This document shows, piece by piece, positions 1 through 5,175 of a stretch of 5,450 nucleotides of DNA. Positions within the stretch are counted from its first letter, which is position 1; each line of letters begins with the position of its first letter. The DNA is from DATAOG01 sp046727895. Its GTDB lineage: Bacteria > Pseudomonadota > Alphaproteobacteria > Geminicoccales > Geminicoccaceae. The notes beneath the pieces were generated by a model, which saw nothing but the letters and a program-made list of their open reading frames with translations, had not been told where the DNA came from and did no database searches. A program made the position numbers and the translations under genes. Location of the stretch: positions 1 to 5,450 of the forward strand of contig JBKPDM010000403.1 of NCBI GenBank assembly GCA_046727895.1, in the 5' to 3' direction.

Positions 1-1
1 G

Positions 2-688
2 CTTCGCAACATGGCGTCGATCGGTGGCAACATCATGCAACGCACCCGCTGCGCCTACTTCCGCGACGAGGATGATCTCCCCTGCAACAAGCGGCGGCCG
101 GGCTCCGGGTGCTCGGCCCGCCACGGCCTCAATCGCAACCACGCCATCTTCGGATGGTCCGACGCCTGCGTCGCTACCAATCCCTCCGACGTAGCGGTGG
201 CATTTGCGGCCATGGACGCAAGTGTCATTGTGCGCGGGCTCGCGGGCGAACGATCGATCCTGTTCACTGATTTCCATCGCCTGCCCGGCGATACCCCGGA
301 GCGTGACAACGCGCTCGATCGGGGCGACCTGATCGTCTCGATCGAGGTCCCCGCCTGCGCGGAGGGCCGCGCCTCGCACTACCTCAAGGTCCGCGATCGC
401 CAGTCCTACGAGTTCGCGCTCGTATCTGCGGCGGCTGCGGTCGCGGCCGATGGCAGGCGGATCCGCTCGGCGCGGCTCGCCCTGGGCGGCGTGGCGCACA
501 AGCCCTGGCGCCTCGTTGCCGCTGAAGCGGCGCTGCGCGGGGCTTCGCTGGATGACATCGATGCGCTCAGGTCGGCGATCACCATGTCCTTTACCGATGC
601 TCGCCCGCTCGCCCACAACGCCTTCAAGGTGGAGCTTGCCCAGCGCGTCGCTCTGCGCGCGCTGCAGACTGCGGGAGCACGCGCATGA
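2..688 (+). CDS. FAD-binding subunit of a xanthine dehydrogenase-family (PaoB/YagS-type) aldehyde oxidoreductase, 5'-truncated
   Basis: This is the electron-transfer flavoprotein subunit of a three-part molybdenum hydroxylase. It passes electrons from the iron-sulfur subunit to FAD and on to an acceptor. The reading frame is open back to the window edge, and residues LRN before the Met at base 11 fit the family consensus ahead of MASIGGN, so that Met is internal and the true start lies upstream. About 228 residues are visible of roughly 320 usual for the family. The missing part would hold the first FAD-binding loop. Seen: the second FAD signature SIGGN (residues 3-7 counted from the base-11 Met); four cysteines at 14, 25, 34 and 53 in the TRCAYFRD...SDAC stretch, the extra [4Fe-4S]-binding insertion of PaoB-like subunits; NPSDVAVAFAAMDA; and the C-terminal flavoprotein domain from about residue 120 (HYLKVRDRQSYEFALVSAAA, then LALGGVAHKPWR). 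The stop overlaps the next start by four bases (ATGA), indicating translational coupling. Confidence 0.94.
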   Translation, partial: LRNMASIGGNIMQRTRCAYFRDEDDLPCNKRRPGSGCSARHGLNRNHAIFGWSDACVATNPSDVAVAFAAMDASVIVRGLAGERSILFTDFHRLPGDTPERDNALDRGDLIVSIEVPACAEGRASHYLKVRDRQSYEFALVSAAAAVAADGRRIRSARLALGGVAHKPWRLVAAEAALRGASLDDIDALRSAITMSFTDARPLAHNAFKVELAQRVALRALQTAGARA

Positions 689-2898
689 GCGCCATCGGAC
701 GACCGCTCTCGCGCATGGACGGGCGCCTCAAGGTAACCGGCGGCGCGCGCTACACCGCAGACATTCCGCTCGCGGGCGCGACGCACGCAGCGATCGTCCA
801 CAGCACGATCGCGAACGGCCGCACGGTCTCGATCGACACCACCGCCGCCGAAAAGGCGCCCGGCGTCTTGGCGGTGTTCACCCATCGCAACATGCCGCGC
901 ATGAACCCGACGCCAAAGCCCTGGAGTCACCTCCATCCGCACGGGCAGTCCTATCTGCCGCTTCAGGATGAGAAGATCCACTACGCCGGCCAGCCGATCG
1001 CCCTGGTCGTCGCCGAGACGCTCGACCTGGCGACCCATGCCGGGACGCTGATCAGGGTCGAGTACGAGGCGAAGCCCCCGGTCGCGTTCGGCCCGCAGAC
1101 GGCCAAGGAGGCCGTCGATCCGCCGCAGTTCCTGTGGCCGGTCGCTTCGTCGGTCGGCGATGCCGAGAAGGGCCTCGCGGCCGCCGCCGTCAAGATCGAG
1201 CAGACCTACACCACGTCCGATCGCCACCACAACCAGATGGAGCCGCACGCAACGCTGGCGGTCTGGGATGATGACGGCACGCTGACCCTCTATGAAACGA
1301 CCCAGCACATCTTCGGCGCCAAGGAGCTGGTGTCGATCGTGCTGGGCATACCCCCGGCGAAGATCAACGTCGTGTCGCAGTTCCTGGGGGGCGGCTTCGG
1401 CGGCAAGGCCTACGTCTGGCCGCATACCCTGCTGGCGGCGCTCGTCTCGAAGGTTCTGAACCGACCGGTGCGCGTGCAGCTCACCCGCGCGCAGATGTAT
1501 TCGATGGTGGGCCACCAGCCGGCGACCATCCAGGAGATCGCGCTGGGCGCAGGCAAAGATGGCAGGCTCGCCGCCATTCGGCACGACAGCATTTCGCCGA
1601 CGCCGGTCTTCGACAACTATATCGAATACGCGGCGCTCTGCGCGCGCTCGCTGTGGGCTGCGAGCGGGGGCATCTCGACCAACCACAAGGTCGTCCATGT
1701 GAACCGCAACACGCCGACCGCGATGCGCTCCCCTCACGAGGCGCTCGGGCATTTCGCACTCGAGAGCGCGATGGACGAGCTTGCCTACGCGACCGGCGTC
1801 GATCCGGTCGCGCTGCGCCTGCTCAACGACACCGAGATCGACCCGCACAGCGGCCGCCCTTTCTCCACGCGCGCCATGCGCAAGTGCCTGACGGAGGGAG
1901 CTGCGCGCTTCGGCTGGGACAGGCGGACGCCCGAGCCAAGCTCGATGTGCGACGGCCGCTACCTGATCGGCCAGGGGATGGCGGGTGCGATCTATACGCA
2001 CTGGCGCTGGCCGGCGAAGGCGCGGGTCACGCTGAACGGCGACGGTTCGGCGCTCGTCGAGGCCGGGATGCACGACCTCGGCACCGGCACCTACACGGTG
2101 ATGCAGCAGGTGGCCGCCGACACGCTCGGGCTGGCGCCGGAGAAGGTGACCGTGCGGCTGGGCGACACGCGGCTGCCCCCGTCCCATGCGGCCATCGGCT
2201 CGGCCACGATGGCCAACGCAGGCGCCTCGGTCATGCTGGCCGCGAAGGCCGCGCGCGCGAAGGCGATCGAGCTGGCGCTCACTGGCCGGGACGCGCCCTT
2301 TGCCGGCGCGGTCGCTGACGACGTGCTCGTCACCGACGGGGTGCTGGCGCTGCCGAGAAGGAACCTGAATATCAGCTATGCCGAGCTGCTGGCGCGCAAC
2401 GGGCTTTCCACGCTGGTGGCCGATGGCGACTACGACCCGGTCGAGGAGGCGAACGGACCGAAGGCGGTCTTCAGCTTCTCTGCGGTCTTCGCCGAAGTAC
2501 GCGTCGACGCGGACCTTGGACTGGTGCGCCTGAACCGCTTCGTCGGTGCCTACGACGCCGGCCGGATCATCAATCCCAAGACGGCGCGCAGCCAGGCCAT
2601 CGGCGGCATCATATGGGGCGTGGGGCAAGCCCTGCTCGAGCGGTCGGAGACCGATCCGGTGATGGGCCGCTTCCTCAACCGCAACTATTCCGGCTACCTC
2701 GTACCGACGAATGCGGATATCCCGGAGCTCGACATCCTGTTCGTCGGTGAGTTCGACGAGGAAGCGAGCCCGCTCGGCGCGAAGGGTCTTGGAGAGCTGA
2801 CCGCGGTATCGGTGGCACCCGCGATCGCCAATGCCGTCTATCACGCGACCGGCAAGCGGATACGAGACCTGCCGATCACCGTGGAGAAGCTGTTGTGA
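685..2898 (+). CDS. Molybdopterin cofactor-binding catalytic subunit of a xanthine dehydrogenase-family (PaoC/YagR-type) aldehyde oxidoreductase
   Basis: This is the large catalytic subunit, which hydroxylates an aldehyde or N-heterocycle at the molybdenum centre. It is complete at 737 residues, close to the ~730 of E. coli PaoC. Seen in order: the aldehyde oxidase a/b hammerhead domain, opening with DGRLKVTGGARYTADI (about residues 12-120); the cofactor-contacting FLGGGFGGK (233-241); MRSPHEALGHFALESAMDEL (347-366), with Arg348; LGTGT (465-469); GSATMANAG (505-513); NPKTARSQAIGG (630-641); and GAKGLGE, whose last residue Glu704 is the expected catalytic base of the family. It lacks an N-terminal signal peptide; in Pao-type enzymes the small [2Fe-2S] subunit carries the Tat signal, so export cannot be judged here. 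The start is supported by the ATGA overlap with the flavoprotein gene and by GGGAG seven bases upstream. The PHEALGH segment departs from the commoner PGEAPG, so the substrate may differ from PaoABC. No XdhC/PaoD-type maturation gene follows it. The substrate is unknown. Confidence 0.97.
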   Translation: MSAIGRPLSRMDGRLKVTGGARYTADIPLAGATHAAIVHSTIANGRTVSIDTTAAEKAPGVLAVFTHRNMPRMNPTPKPWSHLHPHGQSYLPLQDEKIHYAGQPIALVVAETLDLATHAGTLIRVEYEAKPPVAFGPQTAKEAVDPPQFLWPVASSVGDAEKGLAAAAVKIEQTYTTSDRHHNQMEPHATLAVWDDDGTLTLYETTQHIFGAKELVSIVLGIPPAKINVVSQFLGGGFGGKAYVWPHTLLAALVSKVLNRPVRVQLTRAQMYSMVGHQPATIQEIALGAGKDGRLAAIRHDSISPTPVFDNYIEYAALCARSLWAASGGISTNHKVVHVNRNTPTAMRSPHEALGHFALESAMDELAYATGVDPVALRLLNDTEIDPHSGRPFSTRAMRKCLTEGAARFGWDRRTPEPSSMCDGRYLIGQGMAGAIYTHWRWPAKARVTLNGDGSALVEAGMHDLGTGTYTVMQQVAADTLGLAPEKVTVRLGDTRLPPSHAAIGSATMANAGASVMLAAKAARAKAIELALTGRDAPFAGAVADDVLVTDGVLALPRRNLNISYAELLARNGLSTLVADGDYDPVEEANGPKAVFSFSAVFAEVRVDADLGLVRLNRFVGAYDAGRIINPKTARSQAIGGIIWGVGQALLERSETDPVMGRFLNRNYSGYLVPTNADIPELDILFVGEFDEEASPLGAKGLGELTAVSVAPAIANAVYHATGKRIRDLPITVEKLL

Positions 2899-2967
2899 GG
2901 TGGGCAGCGCGTGGCGGCCGCTGGGGCATGTACGGCAATGAGCGGAAGAAGCCGGCCGCTGCCTGAA

Positions 2968-2985
2968 CTTGGACTTAGACTTAGA
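2968..2985 (+). repeat. Three-copy hexamer tandem repeat (CTTGGA, CTTAGA, CTTAGA) in the gap before the crotonase-family gene
   Basis: Three adjacent hexamers, the last two identical and the first differing by one base, lie in the 162-base gap between the molybdenum subunit and the next gene, about 75 bases before its start. They are A/T-richer than the surroundings. They could be an operator or part of a promoter, or a chance microsatellite. I see no convincing -35/-10 pair in the gap. Confidence 0.5.
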
Positions 2986-3060
2986 CGACACTGCCCGGAG
3001 GTGCGGCGGACGGAGCGTCTGAGACAAACCGCCGCCGCCGGGCCAGCCAGGCACAAACCC

Positions 3061-3828
3061 ATGAACAGCCTTGATTCCTATCGCGACAGCTTCGCCAACG
3101 CCCGCCTGAGCCGCTCAGAAAGCGGCGTGCTGGAGGTGTCGCTACACACCGACGGCGGCACGCTCGTCTTCAACGGGCATACCCACGAGCAATTCGTCGA
3201 TCTCTTTCACGCGATCGGCTCCGATCCCGACAATCGCGTGGTGATCCTGACCGGCAGCGGTGATGCGTTCATGGAGTCGATCAGCCCCGAAGGCTTCGAC
3301 TTCTTTAGCCCGCAAGGTTACGACAAGATCTATCGCGAGGGCAAAAAGGTCCTCATGAACATCCTCGACATCGAGGTACCGCTCATTGCTGCGGTGAACG
3401 GCCCGGTGCGGCTGCACTCCGAATATATCCTGCTCGCTGATATCGTGCTGGCGACGCCCGCGACGGTTTTTCAGGACAAGCCTCACTTCGACTTCGGCAT
3501 CGTGCCCGGCGATGGTGTCAACCTGCTCTGGCCGGAAGTGATCGGCAGCGTGCGCGGCCGCTACTTCATCCTCACCCGCCAGGAGCTCGGTGCGGAAACC
3601 GCCAAGGAATGGGGCGCGGTCAACGAAGTCGTGCCGGCCGACAAGCTGCTTCCCCGCGCTCGCGAGATCGCGGAAGGGCTGACCAAGCTGCCGCCACTCA
3701 CAACACGCTATACCCGGATCGCGCTGACCCAGAAGCTGCGGCGCATCATCGACGGCGGGATCGGCTACGGCCTCGCATTGGAGGGCATTAGCGCCGCCGA
3801 TGTCGCGCGCTCGATGGGAGCGGGATAA
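3061..3828 (+). CDS. Crotonase-superfamily hydrolase resembling 6-oxocamphor hydrolase (putative beta-diketone C-C hydrolase)
   Basis: The 255-residue protein has the enoyl-CoA hydratase/isomerase fold: NRVVILTGSGDAF (58-70), IEVPLIAAVNGPV (104-116), ADIVLATPATVFQD (126-139), GIVPGDG (146-152) and the C-terminal GAVNEVVP (185-192). A standard hydratase would have a glycine-rich GG(G) loop after NG and catalytic glutamates; here it reads NGPVRLHSEY. His119, His142, Asp151 and Glu241 lie at exactly the mutual spacings of His122, His145, Asp154 and Glu244 of Rhodococcus 6-oxocamphor hydrolase (numbering recalled from the literature, constant offset of three). That enzyme cleaves a cyclic beta-diketone without CoA. 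Its Trp40 would correspond to Phe37 here. The start at 3061 gives nearly the same length as that enzyme (257). The frame stays open upstream to a GTG at 2911, but that extension is arginine-rich and unlike the family. No good ribosome binding site precedes 3061, so the start is less certain than the function class. It follows the oxidoreductase on the same strand, perhaps in one operon. An annotation as plain enoyl-CoA hydratase is the alternative. Confidence 0.88.
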   Translation: MNSLDSYRDSFANARLSRSESGVLEVSLHTDGGTLVFNGHTHEQFVDLFHAIGSDPDNRVVILTGSGDAFMESISPEGFDFFSPQGYDKIYREGKKVLMNILDIEVPLIAAVNGPVRLHSEYILLADIVLATPATVFQDKPHFDFGIVPGDGVNLLWPEVIGSVRGRYFILTRQELGAETAKEWGAVNEVVPADKLLPRAREIAEGLTKLPPLTTRYTRIALTQKLRRIIDGGIGYGLALEGISAADVARSMGAG

Positions 3829-3897
3829 CGAAGCCACTCCTGCGCACCTGCTGATGCGAGCGGGCAGACGGGCTGATCTCGCCGCAGACCCGGAAGG

Positions 3898-3917
3898 CTC
3901 TGTGGGGGCTCGCAGAG
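3898..3917 (+). terminator. Weak stem-loop downstream of the crotonase-family gene, possible terminator
   Basis: CTCTGTG (3898-3904) pairs with CGCAGAG (3911-3917) over seven pairs, one of them G-T, around a six-base loop. It begins 69 bases after the stop codon. No run of T follows, so intrinsic termination is doubtful. It may only be an RNA 3'-end structure. Confidence 0.3.
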
Positions 3918-4064
3918 TTGAGAGGCGGGCAGGGTGATCCGCACGGCGCCTTGCGAGCGGGAGGCGGGATTGTGGCGTTGGCTTGGGTTCTACCTTAGGG
4001 TCACGCCACACTAGCAATCGGGTGTGAGAGAACCATCTGTCTGTGTCGCACCACGAGTGAACCT

Positions 4065-4070
4065 GGGAGG
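4065..4070 (+). promoter_or_regulatory. Ribosome binding site of the SYLF-domain gene
   Basis: GGGAGG lies six bases before the ATG at 4077. This spacing favours that start over the in-frame ATG at 4086, which would be 15 bases away. Confidence 0.8.
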
Positions 4071-4076
4071 GATTGG

Positions 4077-4634
4077 ATGCACAGCATGAATCGTGTACGA
4101 CTGGCGGCAGTGGCGGCGACCCTGTGTGGCGCGCTCGCCGGGGCGTCCACGGCCAGCGCCAAGACGGCGGCGGAGATCGATGCCGGCGTCAAAGCGGCGC
4201 GTGAACAGTGTGTCGCGCAAATCGCGGGGTGCAAGGCGGCCGCCGAGAAGGCGCAGGGCATGCTCGTCTTTCCCGAGGTGACCAAGGCCGCGATCGGCGT
4301 CGGCGGCTCCTATGGCGAAGGCGCTCTGATCGTCGGCGACAAGACGGCAGGCTACTACAGCACCGCCGCGGCCTCGATCGGCCTGCAGCTCGGGGCCGAG
4401 ACGGCTGCCCAGATCATCATGTTCATGACGCCGGAAGCGCTCGACAAGTTCCGCGCGAGCTCCGGCTGGGAGGCGGGCGCCAACGCCCAGGTCACCATGA
4501 TCGATCAGGGCAAGGCGGCCGATATCGGCGCGGTCGTGGCCAACAACCCGGTCATCGCCTTCATCTTCGGTCAGAAGGGCCTGATGGGCGATCTTTCGGT
4601 TCAGGGCTCGAAGATCACCAAGCTGGAGCGCTGA
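4077..4634 (+). CDS. Secreted SYLF-domain (Ysc84-type) lipid-binding protein
   Basis: A 185-residue exported protein. The N-terminus has a signal peptide: basic residues R6 and R8, a hydrophobic core at 9-23, and ASA before a probable signal peptidase I cut after Ala28. Cys17 does not form a lipobox, because Leu precedes it. From about residue 58 to the end it matches the SYLF/Ysc84 domain: GMLVFPEVTKAAIGVGGSYG (61-80), EGALIV, GYYSTAAASIGLQLGAE (92-108), QIIMFMTPEALDKFRASSGW (112-131), NPVIAFIFGQKGLMGDL (157-173) and a final GSKITKLE. In eukaryotes this domain binds phosphoinositides and actin. Bacterial members are periplasmic or envelope proteins of poorly defined role, so lipid binding is inferred from the family. 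Two cysteines, 45 and 52, sit in the helical segment between signal peptide and domain; both would be in the periplasm and could form a disulfide. The ribosome binding site at 4065-4070 supports the start. A hairpin follows eight bases after the stop, suggesting a single-gene transcript. Confidence 0.95.
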   Translation: MHSMNRVRLAAVAATLCGALAGASTASAKTAAEIDAGVKAAREQCVAQIAGCKAAAEKAQGMLVFPEVTKAAIGVGGSYGEGALIVGDKTAGYYSTAAASIGLQLGAETAAQIIMFMTPEALDKFRASSGWEAGANAQVTMIDQGKAADIGAVVANNPVIAFIFGQKGLMGDLSVQGSKITKLER

Positions 4635-4641
4635 GCCGTCG

Positions 4642-4686
4642 CCGCTGGGCACCTCGGGTCGAGCTGAACCCCGAGCGAGCCAGCGG
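4642..4686 (+). terminator. Bipartite 13-bp hairpin after the SYLF gene, probable terminator or 3'-end structure
   Basis: CCGCTGG (4642-4648) pairs perfectly with CCAGCGG (4680-4686). Inside this, CTCGGG (4653-4658) pairs with CCCGAG (4670-4675), separated from the outer stem by a symmetric four-by-four internal loop. The apical loop is 11 bases. It starts eight bases after the TGA of the SYLF gene. No T-run follows, so it may act with Rho or protect the transcript 3' end rather than be a classical intrinsic terminator. Confidence 0.5.
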
Positions 4687-4917
4687 GCGACCAAGGGCTA
4701 CCTCAGCCGGGCAGGGCTCAAGACCTCGCGGCCGGCACGTGCCGTCCGGATCTCTGCCCGTTCCCGTGGTGGCGATTCCTGTGCAGGCAAGCAGAAGGCG
4801 CCGCGCCGGCATGGCGTGCGCTTCCGCGGGCGTGCGCGGCGCGGTGCTCACCGGCGGCATGGCACTTTGGCCTCCTCGGCGCGTTGTACGGGGCAAGCGC
4901 TCTCATCCTGCATGCTC

Positions 4918-4923
4918 GGAGGA
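4918..4923 (+). promoter_or_regulatory. Ribosome binding site of the small lipoprotein gene
   Basis: GGAGGA, a near-perfect Shine-Dalgarno match, lies six bases before the ATG at 4930. It is the main reason for believing that this very short gene is translated, and for preferring 4930 over the in-frame ATG at 4936. Confidence 0.8.
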
Positions 4924-4929
4924 TAGCCG

Positions 4930-5100
4930 ATGCGCATGCTAGCTCTGCTCATACTCTGCACATCCCTGGCCGGGTGTGGCGTCGTGGCGCTGCCGTTCAG
5001 GGTGACCGCCGATGTCGCGCGGGTGGTTCCGGTGGCGGGGGACGTGGTCGCGGCACCTTTGGACGCCACCGGTGATGCCATCGATCCACCGGGTGACTAG
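4930..5100 (+). CDS. Small (56-residue) outer-membrane-type lipoprotein, DUF6726-like
   Basis: A complete short gene. It encodes 56 residues starting MRMLALLILCTSLAGCG. Residues 4-12 are hydrophobic, and the lipobox Leu13-Ala14-Gly15-Cys16 predicts cleavage by signal peptidase II and lipidation of Cys16. The residue after Cys is Gly, not Asp, so there is no inner-membrane retention signal and the outer membrane is the likely destination. The mature part is only about 41 residues: VVALPFRVTADVARVVPVAG (18-37), then DVVAAPLDATGDAIDPPGD. The pattern of short hydrophobic stretches with regularly spaced V-A-D residues resembles small proteobacterial lipoproteins grouped as DUF6726; that assignment is from memory and tentative. 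Function is unknown. The GGAGGA ribosome binding site and lipobox together make a chance frame unlikely. It lies on the same strand as the SYLF gene but about 300 bases away beyond a hairpin, so it is probably transcribed separately. It ends 75 bases before the convergent antitoxin gene. Confidence 0.78.
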   Translation: MRMLALLILCTSLAGCGVVALPFRVTADVARVVPVAGDVVAAPLDATGDAIDPPGD

Positions 5101-5123
5101 AGACATTCGCTGTGGTGGCGCCG

Positions 5124-5136
5124 GGGCCGGCGGCCC
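5124..5136. terminator. Small GC hairpin between convergent genes, weak terminator candidate
   Basis: GGGCC (5124-5128) pairs with GGCCC (5132-5136) around a three-base loop, in the 75-base gap between the lipoprotein stop and the stop of the convergent antitoxin gene. The stem is only five pairs with no T-run on either strand. Its placement between converging genes is the main argument for a role. Confidence 0.25.
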
Positions 5137-5175
5137 GCGTGTGCAAGGAATCGGGAGCCTCCAGATCCAGATGGC

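Larger units (their letters stand above)
3829..4076. other. Non-coding gap between the crotonase-family gene and the SYLF gene
   Basis: No credible gene was found in these 248 bases on either strand. The region holds a weak stem-loop (3898-3917), the 10-mer TGCGAGCGGG twice (3855-3864 and 3952-3961), and the 8-mer GAGGCGGG twice (3922-3929 and 3961-3968). The promoter of the SYLF gene is expected in its right half, where composition becomes less GC-rich from about 3970. TTGGCT (3978) and TTGGGT (3983) are possible -35 boxes, but no clear -10 follows at the right distance. I see no GGAAC-type general stress (EcfG) promoter. Confidence 0.55.
4635..4929. other. Non-coding gap between the SYLF gene and the small lipoprotein gene
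   Basis: This 295-base stretch holds the bipartite hairpin at 4642-4686 and, at its right end, the ribosome binding site of the lipoprotein gene. Open frames here on both strands give Arg/Pro/Ala-rich translations with no family motif or start signal, and I treat them as chance frames. A frame around 4860-4920 reads HFGLLGALYGASALILHA, which looks faintly membrane-like, but it has no start site and degenerates on both sides. Confidence 0.55.

Noticed and set aside
11..13. ATG at base 11 as the true start of the flavoprotein subunit
   Set aside because: The preceding codons LRN continue the family consensus, and about 95 residues with the first FAD loop would otherwise be missing, so the gene runs in from upstream.
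2914..2921. GCGGCCGC palindrome after the molybdenum subunit gene
   Set aside because: An eight-base palindrome of pure G/C is expected by chance in DNA this GC-rich; it has no loop and no supporting context.
406..3054. An 882-codon open frame on the minus strand, antisense to the whole molybdenum subunit gene
   Set aside because: It mirrors the coding gene in a GC-rich sequence where stops are rare in the opposite frame. The translation is Arg/His/Gly-rich with no recognisable domain, whereas the plus-strand frame has every expected family motif.
2911..3060. Upstream in-frame extension of the crotonase-family gene (GTG 2911, ATG 2938 or GTG 3001 as start)
   Set aside because: The added residues are Arg/Pro/Ala-rich and do not resemble the family N-terminus, and none of these starts has a correctly spaced ribosome binding site. 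Length matching to 6-oxocamphor hydrolase favours 3061.
3142..4017. A 291-codon minus-strand open frame opposite the crotonase-family gene
   Set aside because: It is a shadow of the plus-strand gene, with no family motif and composition typical of antisense frames.
4011..4694. A 227-codon minus-strand open frame opposite the SYLF gene
   Set aside because: The plus strand here has a signal peptide, ribosome binding site and full SYLF domain; the antisense translation has none of these.
4208..4942. A 244-codon plus-strand open frame overlapping the SYLF gene and the following gap
   Set aside because: It is a frame-shifted reading of the SYLF gene, with very high Arg/Gly content and no domain.
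4884..5075. A 63-codon plus-strand frame overlapping the small lipoprotein, starting MYGASALILHARR
   Set aside because: It lacks a spaced ribosome binding site, and its translation becomes Arg/Gly-rich. The lipoprotein frame has both a strong site and a lipobox.
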